From the NCBI GenBank assembly GCA_011390465.1, contig JAABSH010000013.1, forward strand, positions 18,278 through 82,277: a stretch of 64,000 nucleotides of DNA, read 5' to 3'. Below the pieces are notes generated by a model, which searched no databases, was not told the DNA's origin, and saw only the letters and a list, made by a program, of their open reading frames with translations. Source of the stretch: Desulfobacteraceae bacterium (lineage in GTDB: Bacteria > Desulfobacterota > Desulfobacteria > Desulfobacterales > Desulfosalsimonadaceae). The translations under genes and the position numbers were made by a program. Shown in pieces: positions 43,606 through 50,982 of the stretch (its first letter is position 1; every line of letters starts with the position of its first letter).

Positions 43606-44238
43606 TTAATCAAACCGTACCGTAATCTCATCAACGGATTTACGCCATTTGGCAGGCCCAAGGGTCTTGTCGCTGCGAAAATATCCCACGGACATCAGCA
43701 GGGGAATCCAGTAATTTTCCGGAATTTTAAACTCCGCCCGCACCTTGTCAATATCAAACCCGTCCATGGGATGGGTGTCCAGGCCCAGGCTTTTGGCGGC
43801 CAGCATCAGCCCCATGGCAAAAAACGCGGCATTCTTGCACGCAAAGGCCACGGTCCTGGCTTCGCTGGCGCCGTAAAGATTCTGACACGCCCCTTCAAAC
43901 CATTCCCGCTGGTCTTCGGACATGGCGCCGCTTTTTACCATTTCTGTAAAATTTTTTTCCAGAAACGGATTGCCCGGCTTCCACCCGGCCATATCCGCCA
44001 GCACAATAAAGGTGACCGGGGCTTCGCTGATCTTGGGCTGATTCCAGGCATGCTGCTGCAGCCGCAGTTTGTCCGCCTTGTCTTTGAGAACAATAAGACT
44101 CCAGGGTTGAATATTAAACCCTGACGGGGCCTGGGCCGCCATTTCGATCATTTCCGTCAGCAGCGCGTCCGGCACCGGCTTGTCCGGATCAAAAAAATTC
44201 ACTGCCCGCCGGCCGTAAATCACGTCTTTAAAAGTCAT
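43606..44238 (-). CDS. Nitroreductase family flavoprotein
   Basis: This 210-residue FMN-binding protein has the N-terminal RRAVNFFDPDKPVP block, AAQAPSGFNIQPW (about residues 35-47) and the C-terminal phosphate-binding end SVGYFRSDK. It would reduce nitro compounds or quinones with NAD(P)H. The start is set at the ATG with AGGAGG 4 bases upstream. It lies upstream of the glutaredoxin-FTR pair with a 24-base gap and may share a transcript. Confidence 0.9.
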   Translation of the reverse strand: MTFKDVIYGRRAVNFFDPDKPVPDALLTEMIEMAAQAPSGFNIQPWSLIVLKDKADKLRLQQHAWNQPKISEAPVTFIVLADMAGWKPGNPFLEKNFTEMVKSGAMSEDQREWFEGACQNLYGASEARTVAFACKNAAFFAMGLMLAAKSLGLDTHPMDGFDIDKVRAEFKIPENYWIPLLMSVGYFRSDKTLGPAKWRKSVDEITVRFD

Positions 44239-44538
44239 GGGTCCTCCTGGATTTAATGATTTCTCCAACGTAAAAGATTTATACCGTAATTTTCACTCCC
44301 GTGAAACCCAAAAATTTAAACAGGGCTCTAAAATATATAGTCTATAAAACCCGCATTCAAACAGCAAAACAAAACCGTTACCAATCTCATAAAAACAGAG
44401 AAGCGCGGAAACCTACAGCTGCTCGAACGTACGCCAGGTACAACTCGTTGCTGAGGATTCGCGCGCCCCGAAGTTGGTATTTTTATGATTCCATTAACGC
44501 CTTACAACGTCACTGCAAGCAAGAGCACTTCCGCATTT
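44239..44538. other. Intergenic region, nothing recognised
   Basis: This ~300-base gap lies upstream of the nitroreductase gene and downstream of the zinc-ribbon gene (both minus strand). It is AT-rich near 44300-44400. A frame on the plus strand starting at 44301 has no ribosome site or family likeness. No hairpin terminator was found. Confidence 0.5.
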
Positions 44539-44745
44539 TCAGCTTTTCATACGGCACTCCTTGTCCCATTCCGGGCAGGCATCTTCCATTTTGGCATGGT
44601 ATTTGGCCATGCATGCGGTGCATTCCATTTCCACGTTGGGCACATCGCCAAAGCGTTCCATCATCTCTTCCTTGCTCAGATTGGAAACCGCACTGCAGCC
44701 GCACTGCGGGCATGATGTTTTTATTTCATAACGTTTTTTCGTCAT
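44539..44745 (-). CDS. Small zinc-ribbon protein
   Basis: This 68-residue protein has two Cys pairs (Cys12-x2-Cys15, plus Cys17; Cys42-x2-Cys45) about 27 residues apart, as in zinc ribbons. A further Cys57 and Cys64 lie near the C-terminus. AAGGAGGT lies 8 bases before the ATG and overlaps the stop of the upstream 35-codon gene, so translation is likely coupled. The protein is not assigned to a named family; a nucleic-acid or protein-binding role is possible. Confidence 0.75.
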   Translation of the reverse strand: MTKKRYEIKTSCPQCGCSAVSNLSKEEMMERFGDVPNVEMECTACMAKYHAKMEDACPEWDKECRMKS

Positions 44746-44750
44746 ACCAC

Positions 44751-44858
44751 TTACCTCCTTTTAGACGTGAAATGAAAATGGGTTGCTGAGCACATGTCGC
44801 AGCAATAAATTTTTTGATACACTTTTGTATCAATAGTCTCATGCGATCCACCATCCAT
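44751..44858 (-). CDS. Small Cys/His-rich microprotein (35 aa)
   Basis: A 35-codon open frame reads MDGGSHETIDTKVYQKIY then CCDMCSATHFHFTSKRR. It contains Cys19-Cys20-x2-Cys23 and His27-x-His29, a compact metal-binding pattern. AGGAG lies 6 bases before the ATG, and a good promoter sits just upstream (44876-44903). Its TAA stop lies within the ribosome site of the zinc-ribbon gene. The signals together make a real gene likely despite its size. Function unknown; it may act with the next protein. Confidence 0.65.
   Translation of the reverse strand: MDGGSHETIDTKVYQKIYCCDMCSATHFHFTSKRR
44814..44833. repeat. Short inverted repeat TTGATAC-N6-GTATCAA
   Basis: A 7-base inverted repeat with a 6-base spacer. 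It falls inside the coding part of the 35-codon gene, so the symmetry may be partly coding (ETIDTKVYQK). As RNA it could form a small hairpin near the start of the transcript. Confidence 0.6.
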
Positions 44859-44875
44859 TGCAATCTCCTGTGTCC

Positions 44876-44903
44876 ATTATAACAAACCGATTCTCTATTT
44901 CAA
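44876..44903 (-). promoter_or_regulatory. Sigma-70-type promoter for the small Cys-rich gene pair
   Basis: On the minus strand TTGAAA is followed after 16 bases by a perfect TATAAT. The expected transcript starts about 15 bases before the AGGAG of the 35-codon gene. This separates the pair from the upstream 118-aa gene, which has a sigma-54 promoter. Confidence 0.65.
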
Positions 44904-44937
44904 TTCTTTATTTCGCATCCCTGCCGGCAAAACCTGA

Positions 44938-45294
44938 CTAATGCACCAGCTGAGATTGGAGCCAGTCTTTTATCTGGCCTTCCACCGGATACAATCCTTT
45001 GTTATGGCCGATTCCTTCCAGAAACCGGTCTTTTAAGTTTTCCGGCATTTTGATTTCGGCAAGTTCCACTGCTTCTTCGGAATTGCGGCGGATCAGGTAA
45101 ATTACCGGCAGATCATCCCAGGCGTAAACTACAAAGTAATAAGATACATCATCCTTGGAACGGATCACGTAATTTCCCCGGGCCCAGTTGTTGCCCCACT
45201 CCAGGTAAAGACGAACCGCTTCTTCCGGAGTCATGTTCCAATCAATATTGTTCAACAGGTGGGTTTCGTCCTTAAGCTCTGATAATTGCATCAT
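44938..45294 (-). CDS. Conserved hypothetical protein, 118 aa (resembles DVU0772-type SRB proteins)
   Basis: This soluble, acidic protein contains WNMTPEEAVRLYLEWGNNW (about residues 19-37), RSKDDVSYYFVVYAWDDLPVIYLIRRNSEEAVEL (about 45-78) and LKDRFLEGIGHNKGLYP. From memory this pattern resembles a conserved hypothetical protein of Desulfovibrio and other sulfate reducers; that match is not verified. AAAGGAGG lies 7 bases before a double ATG. A sigma-54 promoter lies about 80 bases upstream. It is divergent from cooS. No catalytic motif was seen. Confidence 0.78.
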   Translation of the reverse strand: MMQLSELKDETHLLNNIDWNMTPEEAVRLYLEWGNNWARGNYVIRSKDDVSYYFVVYAWDDLPVIYLIRRNSEEAVELAEIKMPENLKDRFLEGIGHNKGLYPVEGQIKDWLQSQLVH

Positions 45295-45375
45295 TGTCTG
45301 ACCTCCTTTTGCTTGTCCTGATCGTTTGTGCTGATCTTTTAGGCTGAGAGTGAAACGCAGCTGCTGACTTTAAAA

Positions 45376-45392
45376 TGCAGAGATTGTGCCAA
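45376..45392 (-). promoter_or_regulatory. Sigma-54 (RpoN) -24/-12 promoter
   Basis: On the minus strand the sequence TTTGGCACAATCTCTGCA has GG and GC separated by exactly 10 bases. It agrees with the TGGCAC-N5-TTGC consensus at all but one position. It would start transcription about 70 bases before the 118-aa gene. A sigma-54 activator gene lies at 54298, although any link is speculative. Confidence 0.65.
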
Positions 45393-45620
45393 ATCTTGAA
45401 ATAAACCTATTTCGATTAAAAATCGGGCAATTGATATAATCTAAGGCAATCCGTCCACTGGCGCCGGGTGTTTTCCTGAGACACCTGATACCACAATGTA
45501 GCAGATTTTCATTATTTTCCCCATATTTTTGCTTTTCCTAAAATTTTTTCGATACGGCTTGATTGGAAATATTATATTTTTATCAATGTGTTAGCGAAAA
45601 AATGGGGGAAAACAAAATTC

Positions 45621-45635
45621 TACCACATCGTGGTA
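45621..45635. promoter_or_regulatory. Candidate operator palindrome upstream of cooS
   Basis: TACCAC-ATC-GTGGTA is a perfect inverted repeat with a 3-base centre. It does not match the CooA (TGTCA-N6-CGACA) or FNR (TTGAT-N4-ATCAA) sites. A related half site (ATACCACAATG) occurs at about 45488. It may bind an unknown regulator of cooS. Confidence 0.45.
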
Positions 45636-45746
45636 TGAAACTTGAATGTTTAATGGGTGAAAGCGTTAACAAACCACGGGCAACGATATTTCACTCTATC
45701 TAACCCGTTGCCTGACAACCATTTATTAAACTCTACAGGAGGATAT

Positions 45747-47723
45747 ATGCCAGAAAAAACACCCAAAACCGTTGTGAGCAAAATTTTGGCCCCCAAGGAT
45801 GTCACCAGTTGCGACGCCACCGCCCAGATGGTTGCAAAAGCGCGAAGAGATGATGTGGAACTTTGTTTTGACCGGGCCGCCAACATGAAGGCCTGCCCCA
45901 TTGGCGCGGATTCCGCCTGCTGCAAGCACTGTTCCATGGGCCCGTGCCGCTTGAACGCCAAGGATCCCTACGGCAAGGTGGGGGTGTGCGGAGCCACCAT
46001 TGACACCATTATGGCCCGTAATTTCGGCCGCATGGTGGCCTCCGGCGCGGCGGCCCATACCGATCACGGCATGGCCATGCTGGATCTGTTCCGGGAAGTG
46101 GTAAACGGCCGTATCACGGATTACGAAATCAAAGATACGGAAAAACTGCTGGATGTGGCGGCATCCATTGACATTGAAACTGAAGGACGCTCTATTCAGG
46201 ATATTGCCAATGACCTGTATGCGGAACTGGAACGGACCTACACCCAGGTAGAAGGGGAAATTCCGTTTGCCAAACGGGTGCCGGAAAAAACCCTGGAAAC
46301 CTGGCGCAAACTCGGGATCGTACCCCGGGGTGCCATGCGGGAAATCATGGAACTGATGCACCGCACCCATATCGGCGTGGACCAGCATTATGAAAACATC
46401 ACCAAGCAGTGCAACCGAACCGCCTTGTCCGACGGCTGGGGCGGTTCCATGGTGGCTACGGAAATCTCGGATATTCTTTACGGCACGCCGTCGCCGGTGG
46501 TGGCGGACGTCAATATGGGGGTTCTCAAGGAAAACATGGTCAACATCATTATCCACGGCCATGAGCCCAATCTGTTCGAATCCATGATGGCGTCTGTTAA
46601 TTCTCCGGTGCTGGTGGAAGCAGCCAAAGCAGCGGGCGCTGGCGGCATCAACCTGGTGGGCATGTGCTGTTCCGGCGCGGAAATGATGTCCCGCCACGGG
46701 ATTCCCCATGCCGGCAACTTCACCTCTACCGAAGCCATCCTGTGTACCGGCGCGGTGGATGCCATGGGCGTTGATATCCAGTGCATCAAACAGGGACTGG
46801 CCAAAGTGGCGGAATGCTACCAAACTCCGCTCTTTACCACCAATCCCCGGTGCCACATCGAAGGGGCCACGCACATTGAATTCAATGATCACACCCCCGC
46901 AGACTGCACGGATGAAATTGTGATCAAGGCCATTACCCGGTTCAAAAACCGGTCCCTCCCAGTGGAAATTCCCAAAATCACCAATCCCGGCGTGCACGGA
47001 TTTTCCGCTGAGTATATCACTTATATGCTGGGCGGCAGTTTCCGGGGATCATACACGCCGCTGAACGAGAATATCATCAACGGCCGGATTCGCGGTGTGG
47101 CCGGGGTGGTGGGCTGCACCAACCCGCGGGTGAAGCAGGACTGGGTGCATGTGGAACTGGTGCGGGAGCTGATCAAAAACGATGTGCTGGTGCTTCAGAC
47201 CGGATGTTCCCAGATCGCCCTGGCCAAGGCCGGGCTCTATACTCCGGAATCCGCCTGCCTGGCCGGCCCCGGACTGCGGGAAGTCTGTGAAACCGTTGGC
47301 ATGCCCCCGGTACTGGGAATGGGCTCCTGCGTGGACAACAGCCGGATTCTGATTGCGGCATCGGAAATGGTCCGCACCGGCGGGCTTGGCAGCAGTATTG
47401 CGGAACTGCCGGCAGCAGGGGCGGCCCCGGAATGGATGAGCGAAAAAGCCATTTCCATTGGCCAGTATTTTGTGGCATCCGGCGTGTATACGGTATTCGG
47501 CGTCACCTTCCCCATTGTGGAAAATACCAAGTTCCACAAGCTGCTGTTTAATGGGCTTGAGGAACAGGGACTCGGGAAATGGGGATTTACACCGGACCCC
47601 TATGAGATGGCCCATATGATGATTGCTCATATCGATAAAAAACGCAAAGCCCTTGGCATTGACAAGGCGCGCGAGCGGGTGCTGGTGGACATGAACGACC
47701 GCCGGCAGATCGATGCGGCGTAA
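45747..47723 (+). CDS. cooS: Anaerobic carbon-monoxide dehydrogenase catalytic subunit
   Basis: This 658-residue Ni-Fe-S enzyme interconverts CO and CO2 with a low-potential electron carrier. The N-terminal Cys set C50-x7-C58, C59-x2-C62-x4-C67-x13-C81 reproduces exactly the spacing of the D- and B-cluster ligands of CooS proteins. C-cluster ligand regions are recognisable as IIHGHEPNLF, LVGMCCSGAE, GVVGCTNPR, LQTGCSQIAL and GMGSCVDNSR. AGGAGG precedes the ATG; the frame is open 30 codons further without a site. No cooC, cooF, hydrogenase or acetyl-CoA synthase gene is adjacent, so its electron partner and Ni-insertion factor must lie elsewhere. Confidence 0.96.
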   Translation: MPEKTPKTVVSKILAPKDVTSCDATAQMVAKARRDDVELCFDRAANMKACPIGADSACCKHCSMGPCRLNAKDPYGKVGVCGATIDTIMARNFGRMVASGAAAHTDHGMAMLDLFREVVNGRITDYEIKDTEKLLDVAASIDIETEGRSIQDIANDLYAELERTYTQVEGEIPFAKRVPEKTLETWRKLGIVPRGAMREIMELMHRTHIGVDQHYENITKQCNRTALSDGWGGSMVATEISDILYGTPSPVVADVNMGVLKENMVNIIIHGHEPNLFESMMASVNSPVLVEAAKAAGAGGINLVGMCCSGAEMMSRHGIPHAGNFTSTEAILCTGAVDAMGVDIQCIKQGLAKVAECYQTPLFTTNPRCHIEGATHIEFNDHTPADCTDEIVIKAITRFKNRSLPVEIPKITNPGVHGFSAEYITYMLGGSFRGSYTPLNENIINGRIRGVAGVVGCTNPRVKQDWVHVELVRELIKNDVLVLQTGCSQIALAKAGLYTPESACLAGPGLREVCETVGMPPVLGMGSCVDNSRILIAASEMVRTGGLGSSIAELPAAGAAPEWMSEKAISIGQYFVASGVYTVFGVTFPIVENTKFHKLLFNGLEEQGLGKWGFTPDPYEMAHMMIAHIDKKRKALGIDKARERVLVDMNDRRQIDAA

Positions 47724-47748
47724 TCTGATCTGATTTTCATAAACCCAT

Positions 47749-47784
47749 AAAAAAAGGGGGGGCACACGTCCCCCCTTTTTTTTT
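47749..47784 (+). terminator. Intrinsic terminator of cooS
   Basis: An A-rich, G7-containing arm pairs with a C-rich arm followed by nine T, with a CACACGT loop. It lies about 30 bases after the cooS stop. The A tract before the stem would allow function in both directions. Confidence 0.92.
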
Positions 47785-47856
47785 AGATTTTTTTGACTTA
47801 CCTTGTTTTATCTGTGATAATAAAATTTTTATCATGTTATCAAAGGAAGCACCACC

Positions 47857-48411
47857 ATGAGCACCAGCCATCTGATCATGGGTGAATTAACCGATTATCT
47901 CACCGGCCAGAATCTGCCGGATACGCATGACGAGCGCATTCTGCAAAAAATTTCACGGTTTCTGGTGGAAGAAAAAGGATATACCAAAACCGATATCCTT
48001 TCCCGGCAGCTCATGCGGGTATCGGTGGACGGCAAAACCGGGGTTCTGAGCGTGCATTTTATCATCCGGATAAATAATTTCGCGTTTGCCGTCATCATGT
48101 TTGGCCCGGGTTCTGTTGTCACCCGGCAGCGTCCGTCCCTGGCCGTGGCCAGGCTGTTTGGGGAATATATCATCCCCTATGTCATGGTCACCAACGGCAC
48201 GGATGCCAGTCTTATGGACACGAAAACCGGCAAGGTCATTGGCAAGGAGTTGAACCGTATTTTTTCCAAAACCGAAGCCCTGGCCAAAATCGAAACCATC
48301 ACCCCGGAGGCACTTGCTCCGGCGCGCCGGGAAAAAGAAGAGCGGATTCTCTATGCCATGGATATTTTGACCCATTATGAATGCAGTGAATATGTCTGCT
48401 CCCTCCCTTGA
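47857..48411 (+). CDS. HsdR_N-like (type I restriction R-subunit N-terminal) domain protein
   Basis: This 184-residue protein resembles the stand-alone HSDR_N family: RILQKISRFLVEEKGY, then a beta region, then RQRPSLAVARLFGEYIIPYVMVTNGTDASLMDTKTGKVIG. In active nucleases the middle strands carry D...ExK; here they read LSVHFIIRINNFAFAVIMFGPGS, so the catalytic acids and Lys appear absent. The fold may serve binding rather than cleavage. AAGGAA precedes the ATG by 9 bases. It overlaps fdhD by 35 bases, which suggests linked expression. No hsdM or hsdS is near, so this is not a restriction system. Confidence 0.7.
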   Translation: MSTSHLIMGELTDYLTGQNLPDTHDERILQKISRFLVEEKGYTKTDILSRQLMRVSVDGKTGVLSVHFIIRINNFAFAVIMFGPGSVVTRQRPSLAVARLFGEYIIPYVMVTNGTDASLMDTKTGKVIGKELNRIFSKTEALAKIETITPEALAPARREKEERILYAMDILTHYECSEYVCSLP

Positions 48412-49231
48412 AATCCCGCATACCGCGGCTGAAATGCCGGTGAGGGTTTACAGCGGCAGCCGGCCGACTTCCCGCTCTCACCCCCTGATTATCGAAGAAC
48501 CCCTGTCCATCCGGATCGAAGGCAGCCCTTATTCCGTTGTCATGCGAACCCCGGGAGATGAAATTGCCCATGTGGCCGGATTCTGCCTGGCGGAAGGCCT
48601 GGTGGACGCTCCCGAAGACATTGTCACCATCGGCTTTTGCACGGAAGAAGGCACCAATGTGGCCACGGTAACCCTTACACCGGAAAGAAAACAAAAAGTG
48701 ACCGGGCTTCTGTCCCGCAAAGGATTTGTCAGCCAGACCAGCTGCGGCATCTGCGGCAAGGAAGTGGTTCGGGACCTTCGCCAGATCACCGCGCCCGTTA
48801 AAAACACATTCGCAATAACACCGGACCAGATTCGGCAGTGCGCAAAACGCCTCTTTGAATTTCAACCCCTGCACAAAAAAACCCGCAGCGCCCATGCAGC
48901 CCTGATTTTTGACAAAAATTTTCAGGTATTGTCGTCTGCTGAAGATGTGGGCCGCCACAACGCCCTGGACAAAGCCATCGGCAAGGTATTGATGCGCCAT
49001 CAACTTAAAACCGCCGGTTTCGCGCTCATGTCCTCCCGCCTGAGCTACGAGCTGGTGCAAAAGGCGGCCCGGGCCGGGCTGGAGCTGCTGATTGGCATTT
49101 CCCGGCCCACTTCGTTGGGCGTTGAACTTGCCAGCGCCGTGAACATGACCCTTGTTTGCGTAAAAGGCGATGATCTTTTTGTATTTTCCGGAAAAGACCG
49201 CCTGGCCGAACCCGAAACGGAGAAAATTTAA
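48377..49231 (+). CDS. fdhD: Formate dehydrogenase accessory sulfurtransferase FdhD
   Basis: This 284-residue protein transfers sulfur to the molybdenum/tungsten cofactor of formate dehydrogenase. The conserved Cys pair is C123-x2-C126 in TSCGICGKE, matching the E. coli Cys121/Cys124. EDVGRHNALDKAIG and SSRLSYELVQKAARAG are typical. The start overlaps the HsdR_N-like gene; a Met five codons later is possible. The formate dehydrogenase itself is not in the window. The CO dehydrogenase upstream makes a C1-metabolism neighbourhood. Confidence 0.92.
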   Translation: MNAVNMSAPSLEIPHTAAEMPVRVYSGSRPTSRSHPLIIEEPLSIRIEGSPYSVVMRTPGDEIAHVAGFCLAEGLVDAPEDIVTIGFCTEEGTNVATVTLTPERKQKVTGLLSRKGFVSQTSCGICGKEVVRDLRQITAPVKNTFAITPDQIRQCAKRLFEFQPLHKKTRSAHAALIFDKNFQVLSSAEDVGRHNALDKAIGKVLMRHQLKTAGFALMSSRLSYELVQKAARAGLELLIGISRPTSLGVELASAVNMTLVCVKGDDLFVFSGKDRLAEPETEKI

Positions 49232-49235
49232 GAAC

Positions 49236-49502
49236 ATGGCGTTTATCAAACTCTCGGATTGGCCTGGAAAAGTTTTTGCGCCCGAACTGAAAACAGAAAT
49301 AAAACCGAAAATAAAATCGGAAACAAAGCCGGCAGCCGAAACCCCTAAAAAAAATCCCTGCCCGAACTGTTTTTCCTGCCAGATGTGCAGCAATACCCGT
49401 TGTCAGGTCTGTACGCACCAGATCGCCGGCACCGGATCGCCGCATGGGAGCCCAGCGAAACCAACCCCGTTCCGCGGCACCGGCCGAGCATCCAAATCCT
49501 GA
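49236..49502 (+). CDS. Small Cys-rich protein downstream of fdhD
   Basis: This 88-residue protein starts 4 bases after the fdhD stop. A Lys/Pro-rich linker (about residues 18-40) leads to a tight Cys cluster, CPNCFSCQMCSNTRCQVC (about 42-59), with six Cys in 18 residues. A His (CTHQ) follows. The rest is Pro/Gly/Ser-rich. It may bind a metal or Fe-S centre. No strong ribosome site is visible; coupling to fdhD is possible. No family is recognised, so the gene call is tentative. Confidence 0.5.
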   Translation: MAFIKLSDWPGKVFAPELKTEIKPKIKSETKPAAETPKKNPCPNCFSCQMCSNTRCQVCTHQIAGTGSPHGSPAKPTPFRGTGRASKS

Positions 49503-49534
49503 AGACCAACCACAGAAGCAACAGGACACCATCC

Positions 49535-50923
49535 ATGCGCGGCAAAATCTTTAAAAGATCCATCCAAATCAATGCGGCGGCAAAAACCGTGTTTCAATGG
49601 CATGCCCGGCCCGGGGCCATTGAGCGGCTGAGCCCGCCCTGGGATCCAATTGAAATTATCTCCCGAACCGGCGGCATTGAAACCGGCGCGGAAGTCAACA
49701 TGATCCTCAGGGCCGGGCCGATACCCGTAAAATGGCATGCCCGGCATGTGGATTACCAGGAAAACCGCCTGTTTCAGGATATTCAGGTAAAAGGGCCCTT
49801 CTCCCGCTGGATTCATACCCATCGATTTAATGTCAACGGCCCGGACAGATGCGTGCTGGAAGATCATATTGAATATGCCCTGCCCTTTCATCCGATGGGC
49901 ACTGCCGTGATGGGCCCCTATGTGGAAAAAAATCTGAAGCGGATTTTCGCTTACCGCCACGCCACCACCCAGGCAGATATCGCGGCCCATGAACGGGTGA
50001 AGGCCCACGGGCCAAAAACCCTTCTGATTTCCGGGGCCAGCGGCCTGTTGGGGTCCGCCCTGATTCCGTTTCTCACCACCGGGGGCCATCGGGTACTGCG
50101 TCTGGTCCGGCGGCAGCCGAATCCGGAAAAAAATGAAATTTACTGGAACCCGGCCGCCGGCACCCTGATGCTTGATGAACGGGAAACCATTGATGCGGTG
50201 ATTCATCTTTCCGGCGAAAATATCGGGGAGGGTCGCTGGACACGGGGGAAAAAAAAGCGCATCATTGACAGCCGGGTCAACAGCACCCGTCTGCTGGCGG
50301 AAACCATGGCAAAAAGGCATCACCCGCCAACAGTATTTCTTTCTGCTTCGGCCATTGGATTTTACGGAGACCGGGCCAGCGCGCCCATGGATGAATCCAG
50401 CGGGCCGGGCAAAGATTTTATCTCCCGGGTCTGCCAAAAATGGGAAGCTGCAGCCCGGGCTGCCGGAAAATCCGGCATCCGCACGGCGTTTCTGCGCATC
50501 GGCATTGTGCTTTCGCCCCAGGGTGGTGCCCTGAAAAAACTGCTGCTGCCGTTTCAGGCCGGCATGGGCGGAAAAATCGCCAGCGGTCGCCAGTATATGA
50601 GCTGGATCAGCATTGATGATACCATCAGCGCCATTTACCATATTTTATTCAATGACCAGCTATCCGGGCCAATCAATCTGGTGTCCCCCCATCCCGCCAC
50701 CAACCACGAATTCACTGCCACCCTCGCCCGGGTGCTTTCCCGGCCCGCGTATTTCCGGGTTCCGGAAACAGCCATTAAAACCGTTTTCGGCGAAATGGGC
50801 GTGGAGACCGTTCTTTCCAGCACCCGGGTTACGCCAACGGCCCTTTCAAAAGCGGGTTTTTGCTTTCGCCACCCGAGTCTGGAAGGGGCCCTGCGGCATC
50901 TGCTGGGAAAATCGGTGTGTTGA
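49535..50923 (+). CDS. SRPBCC domain / TIGR01777-type NAD-dependent epimerase fusion
   Basis: This 462-residue fusion has an N-terminal START/SRPBCC (polyketide-cyclase-like) domain (1-155: FKRSIQINAAAKTVFQWHAR...). An SDR-type domain follows, with GASGLLG at 167-173, VIHLSGENIGEGRW, and a C-terminal DUF1731 segment (LSSTRVTPTALSKAGFCFRHP). This matches TIGR01777 proteins (YfcH/SULA-like). The fused form is known in several phyla; the substrate is unknown. AGGA lies 8 bases before the ATG, and the frame is open 50 codons further upstream without a site. Confidence 0.88.
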   Translation: MRGKIFKRSIQINAAAKTVFQWHARPGAIERLSPPWDPIEIISRTGGIETGAEVNMILRAGPIPVKWHARHVDYQENRLFQDIQVKGPFSRWIHTHRFNVNGPDRCVLEDHIEYALPFHPMGTAVMGPYVEKNLKRIFAYRHATTQADIAAHERVKAHGPKTLLISGASGLLGSALIPFLTTGGHRVLRLVRRQPNPEKNEIYWNPAAGTLMLDERETIDAVIHLSGENIGEGRWTRGKKKRIIDSRVNSTRLLAETMAKRHHPPTVFLSASAIGFYGDRASAPMDESSGPGKDFISRVCQKWEAAARAAGKSGIRTAFLRIGIVLSPQGGALKKLLLPFQAGMGGKIASGRQYMSWISIDDTISAIYHILFNDQLSGPINLVSPHPATNHEFTATLARVLSRPAYFRVPETAIKTVFGEMGVETVLSSTRVTPTALSKAGFCFRHPSLEGALRHLLGKSVC

Positions 50924-50982
50924 CAAGTGGGCAAGCCTGGAATATAAGCAAATCAAAAAACCCAAATAATAAAAAATACCCC

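Larger units (their letters stand above)
45295..45746. other. Divergent regulatory region between the 118-aa gene and cooS
   Basis: A ~450-base AT-rich gap. It holds a sigma-54 promoter facing left (45376-45392) and a short perfect palindrome (45621-45635) 112 bases before cooS. A TTGATT...TATATT pair near 45560-45575 could be a weak plus-strand promoter but the spacing is poor. The length suggests several regulators act here. Confidence 0.6.

Noticed and set aside
44301..44789. 162-codon plus-strand frame
   Set aside because: No ribosome site, no family resemblance, and it lies antisense to the zinc-ribbon and 35-aa genes, which have strong signals.
44814..44833. TTGATAC inverted repeat as an FNR operator
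   Set aside because: Spacer is 6 rather than the FNR pattern, and it falls inside the probable 35-aa coding sequence downstream of the promoter.
45550..45600. FNR/CooA-type site upstream of cooS
   Set aside because: TTGAT and ATCAA half sites are present but with wrong spacing; no CooA-like TGTCA-N6-CGACA.
45726..46997. 423-codon minus-strand frame under cooS
   Set aside because: Antisense shadow of a gene with fully conserved motifs; no ribosome site or family likeness.
47857..48411. Possible type I restriction system
   Set aside because: Only an R-subunit N-terminal-like domain without catalytic residues; no hsdM, hsdS or helicase part nearby.
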